This document shows positions 44,319-55,264 of a DNA stretch of 64,000 bases, piece after piece; the first letter of the stretch is position 1, and each line of letters begins with the position of its first letter. A program made the position numbers and the translations under genes. The stretch covers positions 62,001 to 126,000 of the forward strand of contig CAWKNX010000001.1 of assembly GCA_963851085.1 (NCBI GenBank), in the 5' to 3' direction. A model generated the notes under the pieces. The model was not told the origin of the DNA. It made no database searches and was given only the letters and a program-made list of their open reading frames with translations. This DNA comes from DATFVJ01 sp963851085 (GTDB taxonomy: Bacteria; Actinomycetota; Actinomycetes; Streptosporangiales; Streptosporangiaceae).

Positions 44319-44717
44319 CGGTGGCGGCTTCCTTGCTGCTGTCCCACAGGAACTGCTCGCACCGCACCGCCTCGTCATCCTCGCCGATGGCAGCCGCCGC
44401 CTGGCCGAGGAGGTACAGCGACGCAGGAAACCGCGGTTCGGCTCGTGCTGCCACGGGATCGGGCCCTGACCGCGCCAGCCCGATCTGCGCAGCAGGTCGA
44501 GGCCCCGGTGGTAGCCGGTGCGCGCGTACGCGTAGGCCGTGATCACCTCGTCCTGGGCCAGCGCCCGCTGCGCGAGGGCAGCCCAGGCGGCCAGGTAGGC
44601 GGGGAACCCGGCCGCGACCGCGGCCGGGTCCGTGCCCGCCGCCAGCGCCTGCCGGGCCTGCGGATTGTCGGGAAGCAGAACGGGCGGGGGGCCCGCGAGC
44701 AGGTCGTCGTGGCTCAT
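44302..44717 (-). CDS. DUF3151 family protein (one frameshift)
   Basis: A helical protein of about 138 residues conserved beside fba or purA in actinobacteria; function unknown. The conserved core is GFPAYLAAWAALAQRAL, TAYAYARTGYHRGLDLLRRSGW and PWQHEPNRGFLR. After that the frame shifts near 44434; one frame over the sequence continues SLYLLGQAAAAIGEDDEAVR and ends LAGD at TGA 44302. The ATG is one base from the fba stop (TGAGATG), so it is translationally coupled to fba. Confidence 0.85.
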
Positions 44718-44718
44718 C

Positions 44719-45743
44719 TCAGCCGAGCCGCTTACCGGCCGACATCAGGTCCTCGCACGCCTGCGTGACACGGGCGGCCATGCCTGCCTCGCCCGCCTTG
44801 CCATAGGCGCGCGGATCGTAGTCCTTCTTCCTGCCGACCTCACCGTCGATCTTGAGCACGCCGTCGTAGTGCGTGAACATGAAGTCGGCGATCGGCCGGG
44901 TGAACGTGTACTGCGTGTCCGTGTCCACGTTCATCTTGACCACACCGTACGAAATCGCTTCCCTGATCTCCTCGGGCGCGGAGCCTGATCCGCCGTGGAA
45001 GACGAGGTCGAACGGCTTGGTCATGCCGTGTTTGGCGCCGACCGCCTCCTGGATCTCTTTCAGGATCGACGGCCGCAGTTTGACGTGCCCCGGCTTGTAG
45101 ACGCCGTGCACATTGCCGAACGTCGCGGCCAGCATGTACCGGCCGCGCTCGCCGAGCCCGAGAGCGTCCGCGGTGGCGAGAGCGTCCTCCGGCGTGGTGT
45201 AGAGCTTCTCGTTGATCTCGCCGACGACGCCGTCCTCCTCGCCGCCGACGACGCCGATCTCGAGTTCCATGATGATCTTCGCTTTCGCGCACTCGGCGAG
45301 CAGTTCAGCGGCTAGTCTTGAGGTTCTCGGGGAGGGGTATCGCGGAGCCGTCCCACATGTGGGACTGGAACAGCGGCTCCTCGCCTCGCGCGACCCGTTC
45401 CTGCGAGAGCTTGATCAGCGGGCGCATGTAGCCGTCGAGCTTGCCCGTCGGGCAGTGATCGGTATGCAGCGCGATACTGCACCGGGTATTTGTCCGCTAC
45501 GGTGCGGGCGAATGCGGCCAGGGCAGCGGCGCCTGTCACCATGTCCTTGATCCCGGCACCAGACATATACTCAGCGCCGCCGGTCGATACCTGGACGATC
45601 CCGTCACTTTCCGCGTCCGCAAAACCGCGCAGCGCGGCGTTGAGGGTCTGGCTCGAAGTGACATTGATCGCCGGGTACGCGAAACCGTGCTCCTTGGCCC
45701 TGTCGAGCATCTGTGCGTAGACCTCTGGGGTCGCGATCGGCAT
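44719..45743 (-). CDS. fba: Class II fructose-bisphosphate aldolase (two frameshifts)
   Basis: This zinc-dependent aldolase of about 340 residues interconverts fructose-1,6-bisphosphate with DHAP and GAP. It reads PIATPEVYAQMLDRAKEHGFAYPAINV at the N-terminus. The zinc and catalytic residues lie in LHTDHCPTGKLDGYMRP (one frame away from the long frame, break near 45475), MELEIGVVGGEEDG, TFGNVHGVYKPG and FHGGSGSAPEEI. A second break lies near 45310. The gene heads the strand fba-DUF3151-purA-purD-ltrA-purB. Confidence 0.93.
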
Positions 45744-46090
45744 CTCGGGGTCAACTCCCTCCGTGGCGGCGTACGCCCACTGGCGCTACCCCAGTATCGC
45801 CGAGTCGTACCTGCGCGGGGAAATGCGGGCCGTCCGAGGCGGTCTTGTGCCGTGGGCAGGCCCGGCCCGCGCACCTCGCCGCGAACATCGCGGACGGGGC
45901 GATCCCCCCGGCGAGGCGCTTTCCCGTGACCGGCTTGGCGCTGCGTTTCCGCACCGGTGTGTACCCGCTGTCACGACCGGAATAATCGTCGGTTATCTCA
46001 CTGCTCCAGTTCGCCAGGGAAGTCGTCAAGGTACGGTGGGAAAGCGGCGCTCGCATCGATTGAGGCACCATCAGGGGCTACTCTCCCCCT
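45744..46090. other. Divergent promoter gap upstream of fba
   Basis: This gap of about 347 bp lies between fba and a divergent small membrane protein gene. An AT-richer segment (GAATAATCGTCGGTTATCTCAC) near 45980-46000 is a likely promoter area. A long frame crosses the gap but has no coding features. Confidence 0.45.
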
Positions 46091-46539
46091 GTGGGCCGTC
46101 ACCGATCAGATCCACGGGGCTTGGCCGCTACCTGCTGCTGGGAGTGGTCGGGGTGGCCGCGCTCACCCTCGTGGTCGTGGGTGTGCTCGCCTTGCGCGGT
46201 GCCCTGGCGAGCAAGAATCCGTCGCACACGTCAACGCCGACGCCATCGGCGACAACCTCGTCGCCAGCGGCCGCGGTGCAGCGGACCTCGCCCGCGCCCG
46301 CACCTGCGCTGCTCATAAGGATCGTCCGTGAACCTTGCACGGTATTCGTCAAGAACGCGGCGAGCAATATCATCCTGCAGTCGGACAACACGCCCGCGCC
46401 TCCGGGCGCGAAACTGGTGTACCAGCAGGTGCCGCTGCAGGTGCAGATCAGCGATCCGCACTGCGCGGACGTGTTCGTGCACGGGCGCAAGCGGCCGCCG
46501 GCCGCCACGGCGCCGTGGATCTTCTTCGTGCAGAGCTGA
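46091..46539 (+). CDS. Single-pass membrane protein of unknown function (probable frameshift)
   Basis: A protein of about 150 residues. A GTG at 46091 begins a basic stretch (GRHRSDPRG). The frame then has to shift near 46115 to give the membrane helix LLLGVVGVAALTLVVVGVLAL. A Ser/Thr/Pro linker follows, and then a compact extracellular domain with two cysteines (REPCTVFVKNA and DPHCADVFVHG) that ends with PWIFFVQS. The domain resembles the RodZ C-terminal DUF4115-like fold in its beta pattern, but the helix-turn-helix part of RodZ is missing. It lies between divergent fba and convergent pyrE. Confidence 0.6.
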
Positions 46540-46602
46540 CCGTCGGCCCGCCCACCCCCTGCCGTCTGCGGCCCACCGGGCACATGGAAGATCAAGACCA
46601 CG

Positions 46603-46620
46603 ATCCCGAACGGCTGTGCG
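46603..46620 (+). repeat. Dispersed gene-end repeat, copy 4
   Basis: ATCCCGAACGGCTGTGCG differs from the consensus at the 3' end. It lies 64 bases after the membrane-protein stop and 115 bases from the convergent pyrE stop. Confidence 0.75.
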
Positions 46621-46734
46621 GGCTGCGTTGCCCCGCTGTGTGCGTCAATACCCGTGCGGTTGTCCCCGCGTCGGTCCACGTGCGCAGGTTCGCGTGCGTC
46701 AGTCCGCCGTGCGAGGTCATGCGGTCGGTGCGCG

Positions 46735-47270
46735 TCAGTCCAGGGCGAGATCGGCGAGTTCGTAGACCGCGCGGTACCGCAGGCCCCGCTCGGCGACCCG
46801 CGGACGTGCGCCGCGTTCGACCAGGACCGCCACGCCGACGACGTCCGCGCCGGCCTCCTGCAGCGCGTCGACGGCGGTAAGCACGGAGTTGCCTGTCGTG
46901 GACGTGTCTTCGACCGCGAGAACGCGGCGTCCCGCCACGTCAGGACCTTCGATCCGGCGCTGCAGGCCGTGCGTCTTCTCCGATTTGCGCACGACGAACG
47001 CGTCGAGTACGCGGCCGCGGCCGCCGCGGCATGCATCATCGCGAGTGCGACGGGGTCCGCGCCGAGCGTGAGGCCGCCGACCGCCTGAAAGTCGAGGTCG
47101 TCCGTGGCGTCGAGCAGCACGCGGCCGGCCAGCGGTGCGATCCGCCCGGCGAGCAGTATCCGCCGAAGATCGATGTACCAGGCGGCCCGCTGGCCTGACG
47201 ACAGCGTGAAGTCGCCGTGCACGACGGCCTTTGCCCGGATTTCATGCAGAAGATCATCCCGGTCGCTCAT
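46735..47270 (-). CDS. pyrE: Orotate phosphoribosyltransferase (PyrE), one frameshift
   Basis: This enzyme of about 178 residues joins orotate to PRPP in pyrimidine synthesis. The N-terminal SDRDDLLHEIRAKAVVHGDF and AVGGLTLGADPVALA are in one frame. The PRPP-binding motif VLAVEDTSTTGNSVLTAVDAL and the C-terminus lie in the next, with the break near 47000 in an alanine-rich run. The start is ATG 47270. It is alone here, without other pyr genes, and convergent with the small membrane protein gene. Confidence 0.9.
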
Positions 47271-47287
47271 GGGGATGAGCATAGGGC

Positions 47288-48300
47288 TCAGGCGGAGGCC
47301 AGGATTTTCGTTCCTTGGCGGGATCGAGCCCGACGCCAGCCCCGCGCCGCGGTTGCGGCTCGCCGCCGCTTGTCCTCCTGGCGCAGCCAGGCCCAGGTGT
47401 CACGGACGGTGTCGGTGAGCGGACGGTAGTGGATGCCCGTCATCCGCGCCCGTTCGCCGGAGACCTGCCAGGTGCCCGCCCATTCCGGTGTCGCGGGGGC
47501 CCAGATGGGCAGCTCCCACCAGGGCTGGACACCGGCGTCGAGCAGCGTCTCGTGGGCCGTCCAGACCAGCTCCGGAACCGGGTCGGCGCGGTGCGCGTTC
47601 GTCACGTTTACGCACGCGGCGAGCAGGTCGCCGAAGGTGGTCCGGTCCGGGCCGGGGATATTTACCGCGCCAGGGATCTGCCTGCGCGTGTTGTCGATGA
47701 TCCAGGACGCGAGATCGCGGACGTCAACGAGCCGGACCCGGTCACCGGGGAGGCCGGGCGCGACGATCTGGCCGCCTGGCGGCCACTCGCTCCAGCCACC
47801 AGGGCAACCGCGGTGGGCTCTCATGCGGTCCGGCGATGACGCCCGCCCGCACGAGCAGGCAGTGGCCGGGGAACGCGCGGCATGACGGCGCGCTCCGACC
47901 CGGCCTTGAGGGCGCCATACTTCAGGTCACCGGCCGCGTCCGGCGGGCATTCGTGGGTTGGTGAGTCCTCGTCCACATCCGGACGGGGCCAGTCGCGGTA
48001 AGCGCGCAGGCTCGACACATACGTGTAGTGGCCCAGCGTGGCCGGCGAGAGGCGCTTGCCGAGGCGGCAACGTGGGCGGGCGCGAGCACCGACGTGTCGA
48101 TCACCGCATCCCAGTCTCGTTTCGCCAGTTCGGAAAGGTCGCTGGCGCTGGTACGGTCTCCGTGTAGCTGCCGTCGGCACCCGGCCGCGGCTCGCCGCTC
48201 AGCCCCCGTGTGAAGGTCGTGACGTCGTAACCGCGCCGCACCGCCTCGTCGACGATGGCACGCCCAAGAACCGGGTGCCACCAAGCACAAGAAGCCGCAT
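47288..48300 (-). CDS. NAD-dependent epimerase/dehydratase-like protein (several frameshifts)
   Basis: Pieces of one extended SDR of about 335 residues lie in all three frames. The start ATG 48298-48300 gives MRLLVLGGTRFLG, a Rossmann loop. Then come AIVDEAVRRGYDVTTFTRG, DWDAVIDTSVLAPAHVAA, GHYTYVSSLRAYRDWPRPDVDED with the expected catalytic Ser/Tyr region, DLKYGALKAGSERAV, and the C-terminal half RLVDVRDLASWIIDN ... GAVNIPGPDRTTFGDLL. Breaks lie near 48265, 48175, 48045, 47870 and 47825. Similar actinobacterial proteins act on nucleotide sugars or as isoflavone-reductase-like reductases; the substrate is unknown. It is upstream of pyrE on the same strand, 17 bases away. Confidence 0.78.
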
Positions 48301-48461
48301 GGGAGGCATTCTGCCGAGACATGTCGAATAGGCGGAAACGCTTACGCCGAGAGCGGACTTCATTACGCTGTGGGGACGGCGCCCGTGATGTGGCCAGCGG
48401 CCCCTGATGGTGACGGTTTGGGCGCTGGTAAGGTCTCGCGTCGAGGGAAGGACGGTGCCGC

Positions 48462-50118
48462 GTGGACCGGTGCGCGCTGTTCGTGGACGCGGGCTATGTG
48501 CTGGCGGACGGCGCGATGGCTGTTCACGGGACCCGCCAACGAGAGTCCGTCTCCTGGGACTACGCCGGGCTGGTGCAACTGCTCAGCGGTCTCGCCGACC
48601 GAGCGCTGCGGACTTCCCGTGCTGCGGTGCTACTGGTACGAGGCGGCGGTCGAGGGCCGCCGGACACCCAGATCACGACTTGCTTGCCGATCTACCCGGC
48701 CTTAAGCTCCGGCTCGGCCGCATGCGCCCGGGCCGGCGCGAAGGCGTCGAAATGAGATCCACCGCGACCTGTCCACCCTGGCCCGCAACCATGCCATCAG
48801 CGACGCGGTTATCGTGAGCGCCGAGGAGGATCTCGCGCACGTCATCGCGGATGTGCAGGATCTTGGTGTCCGGGTCACGCTGGTGCACATCACGGTGGCC
48901 GGCAACTGGACGATTTCCCGGCTGCTCCGCCAGGAATGCGACGCGATCATCGAGCTGGGCAGCGCGCAACTCGGGCCCTATGCGAGCTTGATCGCCGGCC
49001 TTGGCGAGGCGCCAATATCAGGCCAGTATCCGCTCGATCAGCTATCCGGCCGGGCCAGTACGCGGGCGCGCCACTCGTGAACGGGCATGGGGCGGCCAGC
49101 GGGTACGGCGCGCACGCGGGGTCAGGCCGCCCAGATCCGCGCGATCGCCCGCCCGCGATCTACACCGCTCCCGCTACCGCGCCCGCGCACGCATATAGGC
49201 ACGAGCGGCCGGCCCAGCCCGAGGTGCTGAATGCACCGCCTGGCCCGCAGCCGGGCCTGGCGCCTACCGGTGGGCCGGCCGCCCAGGCGCCAGCCCCCCA
49301 GCAGCAGCCGGCCCCCCAGCAGCAGCCGGCCGGCCAGCAGCAGCCGGCCCCCCAGCAGCAGCCAGCCGGCCAGCACGCGCAGGCGAGCCCGCAGGCCGGG
49401 CGCGAACTTCCCGCCGGGCCGTCCCAGCCCGCCGCGCCGCAGCCGCCGCAGCCGGTGCAGCCCCAGTTGTACGCAGCGCCGACGCCCGCGCTGGGAGCAC
49501 AGGACAAGTCGGCGCACTCGGTCCAGCCAGCGCACTCGGTCCAGCCAGCGCAGTCGGTCCAGCCAGCGCAGTCGGTCCAGCCGGCGCAGTCGGTCCAGCC
49601 AGCGCAGCCAGCGCAGTCGGTGCCAGCCAGCGCAGTCGGCCCCGCCGCCGCGCCGCGCGATCTCCGCATCCGGCGCCGTCTCACCCGCGCCCTCCCTCCA
49701 GGCCACGCCCGCGGCGCCGCCCGCGCCCACCCAGCCCGCGCCCGCCCAGCCCGCACACGGATCGGCCCAGAGCCAGCAGGACACGCAGGGTGCCAGATAC
49801 GTTGCGCCCCAGCATGCGTCATACGCGGGACAGCGACAGGCAGGCGCCGTGGTGCCCGTGCCAACGCAAACCGCGACGCTCGCCGACGCCACCGCGGCCG
49901 CGCATGCAGAAGGCCTGGAGTTCGGCGATGCCGTGGCCCGCGGCGCGCCCGCCCTCTGGCTGGAGGCGGTGCTGGCGAGAAAGCCGCGGATGCCCTCCGA
50001 CCTGGAGGCGCGGCTGCTGCAAGGTTCGGCGCTGCCGATCGACTTCCTGTTGCACGACGAGGTGCGGCATGCGCTGCGCCGCGGGTTCTGGGACGCGCTC
50101 GAACGTTCGCGCCGTTAG
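48462..50118 (+). CDS. NYN-domain (PIN-like) protein with long P/A/Q-rich linker (several frameshifts)
   Basis: One protein of about 545 residues is split over three frames. The N-terminal NYN domain starts DRCALFVDAGYVLADGAM, continues LPVLRCYWYEAAVEGRRTPDHD-type sequence, and includes the conserved acidic residues AVIVSAEEDLAHVIADVQDLG. NYN domains are metal-dependent ribonucleases related to PIN/FLAP folds. A disordered linker of about 230 residues contains Q-rich (PAPQQQPAGQQQ) and SVQPAQ repeats. The C-terminal 70 residues (LEFGDAVARGAPALWLEAVL ... HEVRHALRR-like end) form a compact helical domain found at the end of related actinobacterial proteins. Breaks lie near 48615, 48670, 48755, 49045 and 49645. 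Confidence 0.78.
49512..49630. repeat. 18-bp tandem repeat in the NYN linker
   Basis: TCGGTCCAGCCAGCGCAG recurs about six times and encodes SVQPAQ. It follows a CAGCAGCAGCCGGCC-type tract at 49299-49370 that encodes Q/P-rich repeats. Length variation between strains is likely. Confidence 0.88.
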
Positions 50119-50228
50119 GTATGCCCCGGCTCTTGGCCTGCGACGCGTGGGTGGCGCTGTGGCGGCTTTTGCCCCGGATGCGGCGGTCCGGCGTTGAAAA
50201 CGGGTCGTAGCTGGGTAGCGTCAACCTT

Positions 50229-50805
50229 GTGGCCCAGCTGACCGACGATCTCTTCGACGCGATTGAGTTCGATGCGGCACGCCGCGGTGATCATCTGACC
50301 GCGGCCCTACGGATGTCCCGGCTCGCGGGGACCGCCGACCCGAATGGCGGAATGTCCCGGGCCGAGGCGTACCTGCGGGCCGGGGAACAATGGCTGCTCG
50401 CCGATGATCCGGCGGAGGCGGTCGGCGCGTTCAGGCTCGCGATCGCAGATGGCGGATCCACGTTCGTCGACCCCCGGGTACCGCTGGCGCGCGCGCTTTA
50501 CCTGCTCGGCGAGCCGGACCAGGCGGCGGCCCTCGTCGGCCAGCTCAAGGCGGAGGGTCCGCGGGACCCCCGGTTGTGCGACCTCGTGGGCGAATTGCTA
50601 CTTGAACAATCCGACCTGCCCGGCGCGCTTGCGTGGGTGACGGCAGGCGTGGAGCTCTGCCTGCCCGGCGGGCGCGGCGAACGTGCCTCAGTCGGCGCTG
50701 GCGGGTGAGGTCGGCACCGAACTGCGCATGCTGCTCAACCTGCGATACCGGATCAGGAATGATCTTGGTCTGCCCGAGGACGGCTACGACCGGCTGATCG
50801 ACTAG
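50229..50805 (+). CDS. Helical-repeat (TPR-like) protein (one frameshift)
   Basis: A predicted cytosolic protein of about 190 residues made of antiparallel helices. SRAEAYLRAGEQWLLADDPAEAVGAFRLAIADGG and RVPLARALYLLGEPDQAAALVGQL are TPR-like pairs. The frame breaks near 50675. One frame over it continues ALAGEVGTELRMLLNLRYRI and ends YDRLID at TAG 50803-50805. It starts with GTG 50229. Its position after the NYN gene (110 bases) suggests possible cotranscription; the partner is unknown. Confidence 0.75.
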
Positions 50806-50838
50806 CCGGCGCACGCGCCACCGGCGGGAGCGTGACAC

Positions 50839-50857
50839 TGCGGCAGCCGTTCGGGAT
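50839..50857 (-). repeat. Dispersed gene-end repeat, copy 5 (reverse)
   Basis: On the minus strand this reads ATCCCGAACGGCTGCCGCA, 18 of 19 matching the consensus. It sits between the TPR-like gene stop (34 bases away) and the clpB stop (61 bases away). Confidence 0.82.
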
Positions 50858-50917
50858 CAGCTCGGGTGCGCGGCATCGGCGACGGGGCGCAGGCCGCATG
50901 ATCAGCCGGCCCGGCGA

Positions 50918-53619
50918 TCAGCCGACGTGGGCCGCGGCGGGGCCGACGGTGAGCGCATCGGCCGCGTCGTCGCGGTCCACCAGAACCTCGTCGCCTTCCT
51001 TGATCTCGCCTGCCAGCAGGGACTTGGCGAGCTGATCGCCGATCGCGGACTGCACGAGCCGCCGCAGCGGCCGGGCGCCGTAGACCGGGTCGAAACCGGT
51101 CAGCGCGAGCCACTCGCGCGCCGCAGGGGTGACGTTCAGCGTCAGCCGCCGTTCCGCGAGGCGCTTGGCAAGCCGGTTCACCTGCAGGTCCACGATCTTG
51201 GTGAGCTCGTCGGTGGACAGCGCGCTGAACAGAATCACGTCGTCGAGGCGGTTGAGGAACTCTGGCTTGAACGTGGTGCGGACGACGTTCATGACGGCGT
51301 CCCGCCGCGCGTTCGCGTCGAGGGCCGGATCGGCGAGGAACTGGGACCCGAGGTTGGAGGTGAGGATCAGGATCGTGTTGCGGAAGTCGACCGTGCGCCC
51401 CTGGCCGTCCGTGAGCCGCCCGTCGTCGAGAACCTGCAGCAGGACGTCGAAGACCTCCGGATGCGCCTTCTCCACCTCGTCGAGCAGCACGACACAGTAC
51501 GGCCTGCGCCGGACCGTCTCGGTGAGCTGGCCGCCTTCCTCGTATCCGATATAGCCCGGCGGCGCGCCGACGAGGCGGGCGACCGAATGCTTCTCGCCGT
51601 ACTCGCTCATGTCGATGCGGACCATGGCGCGCTCGTCGTCGAAGAGGAACTCGGCCAGCGCTCTCGCCAGCTCCGTCTTGCCGACACCGGTCGGGCCGAG
51701 GAACAGGAACGAGCCGGTCGGCCGGTCGGGGTCCGCAACTCCGGCTCTGGCCCGGCGGACCGCGTCGGACACCGCCCGGACCGCCTTGGCCTGCCCGACC
51801 AGGCGCTTGCCAAGCTCGTCCTCCATCCGGAGCAGCTTGCCCGTCTCGCCTTCGAGGAGCCGTCCGGCCGGGATGCCGGTCCACGCCGACACGACCTCGG
51901 CGACGTCGTCCGGGCCAACCTCTTCCTTGACCATCGGAGGCCCGCCGTCGAGATCGCCGGCCGCGCCATCGCGGCGCGGCGCCGTTGACGGTAGCGCCGG
52001 TGGCACCGTTGCCGCCGCGTCAGAGGCCGAAGGCCGCCTGCGCAACGCCCTCGCCATCGCAGCGCCGCTCGCCTCGGCCAGGTCATGTTCCAGCGCCGGG
52101 ATCTCCCCGTACATCAGCCGGGACGCGGTCTCGAAGTCGCCCTCCCGCTGCGCACGTTCAGCCTCGACCTTCGCCTGGTCGAGCCGCTTCTTGAGCTCGC
52201 CGACCTTGTTCAGGCTCGCCTTTTCGCGCTCCCACCTGGCGCTGAGCGCGATGAGCTGCTCCTGCCGGTCGGCCAGATCGCGGCGCAGCCGCTCGAGCCG
52301 CGCCTTGCTCCCCGGATCGTCTTCCCGGTTGAGCGCCATCTCCTCCATCTTCATCCGGTCGACGATGCGCTGCAGCTCATCGATCTCCACCGGCCGCGAG
52401 TCGATCTCCATGCGAAGCCGCGACGCGGACTCGTCGACCAGGTCGATGGCCTTGTCCGGGAGGAACCTGCCCGTGATGTACCGGTCAGAAAGGGTCGCGG
52501 CGGCGATCAGCGCGGCGTCGGAGATCTGCACCTGGTGGTGCGCCTCGTAGCGGCCCTTCAGCCCGCGCAGGATCGCGATCGTGTCCTCGACCGAGGGCTC
52601 GCCGACATACACCTGCTGGAAGCGGCGTTCGAGCGCCGGGTCCTTCTCGATCCGCTCGCGGTACTCGTCGAGGGTGGTGGCGCCCACCATGCGGAGCTCG
52701 CCGCGGGCGAGCATGGGCTTGAGCATGTTGCCCGCATCCATCGCGCCCTCGGCGGCACCCGCTCCCACCACGGTGTGCAGCTCGTCGATGAACGTGATGA
52801 CCTTGCCGTCGCTGTCCTTGATCTCGCCGAGCACGGCCTTCAGCCGTTCCTCGAACTCGCCCCGGTACTTGGCTCCGGCCACCATCGCGCCGAGGTCAAG
52901 CGCGACCAGCCGCTTGCCGCGCAGCGACTCGGGCACGTCTCCTGCGACGATGCGCTGGGCCAGGCCCTCGACGACGGCGGTCTTGCCGACCCCGGGCTCG
53001 CCGATGAGCACCGGGTTGTTCTTGGTCCGGCGGGAAAGCACCTGGATGACGCGGCGAATCTCGGCGTCCCTGCCGATGACCGGGTCGAGCTTCCCGTCGC
53101 GGGCGCCCTCGGTCAGGTCGACCCCGTACTTCTCGAGCGCCTTGTACGTGCCTTCCGGATCCTCCGAGGTGACGCGGGCGCTCCCGCGCACCTTCTCGAA
53201 CGCGCCGAGCAACTGCGTCCGGGCCCGCTCCCGCGCGGCGCAGCAGGGCGGCGACGTCGCCCGCCATCGGCGGCGAGCCCGACGAGCAGGTGCTCGGTCG
53301 ACACGTATTCGTCCTTCAGCTCGCGAGCGCGCTGTGCGGCCGTGTTGAGCACGGCGGCAAGCTGCCGCGAATGCCCGGGAACGCTGACCGTCTGGCCCGC
53401 GGCGCGGGGTAGCCTCGCGAGCATCTCCTCGGCCTCGCGCCGCACCTCGGCGGGATCTGCGCCGATGCTTCGAAGCAGCGGTGCCGCGGTGCCGCCGGGC
53501 TGCTCGATGAGCGTCACGAGCAGGTGCGCCGGGTCGACATGCGGGTTGCCGTCCGCGGTGGCGCGGCGTGCCGCGGCCGAGAATGCCTCCTGGCTCTTGC
53601 GCGTCAGTTTCTCATCCAT
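50918..53619 (-). CDS. clpB: ClpB protein disaggregase (frameshift pair in the N-terminal part)
   Basis: A hexameric AAA+ chaperone of about 890 residues that rescues aggregated proteins together with DnaK. The N domain starts DEKLTRKSQEAFSAAARRA from ATG 53619. NBD1 has Walker A GEPGVGKT and Walker B FIDELH. The coiled-coil M domain runs near residues 400-520. NBD2 has GPTGVGKT and LLDEVEKAHPEVF. Two breaks near 53265 and 53225 explain the shift between AADGG and LLGAFEKVRGS. An Ala/Pro/Arg-rich insert (RRRPSASDAAATVPPALP) stands between the M domain and NBD2. The last gene of the operon; its start overlaps the hspR stop. Confidence 0.95.
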
Positions 53620-54095
53620 CACGTATGTCCTGATTCAGTTGGTCGGCTGCCGCACCCGTGGGGCGGGCCGCGGCGCCGGTCCGGTGGACCGGCACCAGCT
53701 CGGCCCCTTCTGCTCGCGGCCCGTCGCAGCCCGGCGAGCCTGGCGGCGACGGCGCGGGTCGATTCGAGCTCTACCCGTAGCTGTCGCGATCTCCGACTCG
53801 CAGCTCCGCGGCGAGCAGCCGGAGCTTCCTGAGCTCATGTCTCGAGTTCGAGGATCCGCTTGATACCGGACAGGTTCACGCCCTGCTCCTGCGAGAGCCG
53901 CTGCACCTCGCGCAGCAGCAGGATGTCGCGCATCGAATAGCGGCGGCCCCGTCCGGCCGCGCGGCCCGGTGATACCAGCCCGAGGCGGTCGTAGCTGCGG
54001 AGGGTCTGCGGGTGCAGCCCGGACAGCTGCGCGGCCACCGAGATGACGTAGACCGGCGTGTCATCGGAGAGGCCGAACGGGTCGCTGAAGGTCAT
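53612..54095 (-). CDS. hspR: HspR heat-shock repressor, MerR family (frameshifts in C-terminal half)
   Basis: A repressor of about 160 residues. The MerR-type winged helix reads YVISVAAQLSGLHPQTLRSYDRLGLVSPGR then RRYSMRDILLLREVQ, followed by a dimerisation helix. HspR represses dnaK, clpB and its own operon by binding HAIR sites, with DnaK as co-repressor. The frame stops early at LELET (53835), but one frame over it continues ELRKLRLLAAEL, then VELESTRAVAARLA, and finally ELVPVHRTG ... DQLNQ. The joined stop (TGA at 53612) overlaps the clpB ATG. The ATG at 54095 is one base after the dnaJ stop. The frame changes are probably consensus errors. Confidence 0.9.
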
Positions 54096-54096
54096 C

Positions 54097-55255
54097 TCAG
54101 CTCCCCCGTGCCTGCTGCAGCAGGTTGTCCCTCGGGTTGTGGCTGCCAAGGGCTTGCTGGAACTGCTCAAGTGCCTCGGCGGCCTTGCCGTTCACGTTCT
54201 GCGGCACGGTCACCTCGACGGTGACCAGCAGATCACCGGTCGTCCCGTCGCTGCGGCGCGTGCCGCGGCCGCGCACCCGCAGGGTGCGGCCGTTCGGTGT
54301 GCCAGGCGGGATGCGCACCGTCACGGGAACGCCGTGGTGCGTCGGCACCTTGATCTCGGCGCCGAGGACCGCCTCGGGGAACGTGACGGGGACCGTGATG
54401 GTCAGGTTGTCAGCCGGACCTGCCGAAGATCGGATGGGGCTTCACATGCACGTGAACGTATAGGTCGCCCGCCGGGCCGCCGCGCTCGCCCGGCGCGCCC
54501 TTTCCCTTCAGCCGGATCCGCTGGCCGTCCTTAACGCCTGCGGGGATGCGCGCCTGGATGGTGCGGGTGCTCATCGCGCGGCCGCTGCCCGAACACGACG
54601 GGCATGGGTCATCGGCGATGAGGCCACGGCCACGGCATTCCTTGCACGGCTCGGAGATGCCGAAGCTGCCGAGGTTCTTGCTGGCCTGGCCCGACCCCTC
54701 ACAGGACGGGCAGACCCTGCGGGACCGTGCCCGACTTCGCGCCCGGTGCCATGGCAGGTCGGGCACGGGCCCTCTCCGGTGAGCCGCAGCGGAACCGTGA
54801 CGCCGTCGACCGCGTCGCTGAACGAAAGCGTGGCCTCGGTCTCCACATCGGTGCCGCGGCGCGGGCCGCTGCTGCGTGCCCCGTCCGCCGAACATGCCGC
54901 CGAGCAGGTCACCAAGGCGCCCGCCGGTCCCCAGAAGAGCCGAACAGGTCGCCGAGATCGAAGCCGAAACCGCCGCCGCCGGCCCACCGCCTGGCGTGCC
55001 GACGCGGAAGCGGTCCGCGCCGAACAGCGTCCGCGCCTCGTCGTACTCCTTGCGCCGCTTCTCGTCGGACAGCACGTTGTACGCCTCGGAGATCTCCTTG
55101 AAGCGCTCCTCCGACTTGCTGTCGCCCTTGTTCGCGTCCGGGTGGTACTTGCGGGCCAGCTTCCGGTACGACTGCTTGATCTCGTCAGCGCTGGCGGTCT
55201 TTGCGACGCCGAGGACCTTGTAGTAGTCCTTCTCTAGATAATCCTTCGTGCTCAC
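54097..55255 (-). CDS. dnaJ: DnaJ co-chaperone (frameshifts in G/F and zinc regions)
   Basis: A J-protein of about 385 residues. The J domain, with the HPD motif in RKYHPDANKG, is intact (KDYLEKDYYKVLGVAKTASADE). The Gly/Phe region (GFGFDLGDLFG), the zinc motifs CPTCHGTG, CPSCEGSG, CKECRGRG and CPSCSGSG, and the C-terminal substrate domain (VPTHHGVPVTVRIPPGT) are all identifiable but lie in different frames, with breaks near 55000, 54930, 54725 and 54415. GTG 55255 has AGAGG upstream. It activates the DnaK ATPase and delivers substrates. Third gene of the dnaK operon. Confidence 0.93.
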
Positions 55256-55264
55256 GGCCTCTTG

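Noticed and set aside
45763..46090. N-terminal extension of the small membrane protein gene
   Set aside because: The frame is open but the sequence is Arg/Gly-rich without structure, and a GTG at 46091 fits the start of the domain-bearing part better.
49299..49370. CAG-rich tract as a possible CRISPR or non-coding repeat
   Set aside because: It is in frame with the NYN-protein linker and encodes Q/P-rich sequence without spacer-repeat organisation.
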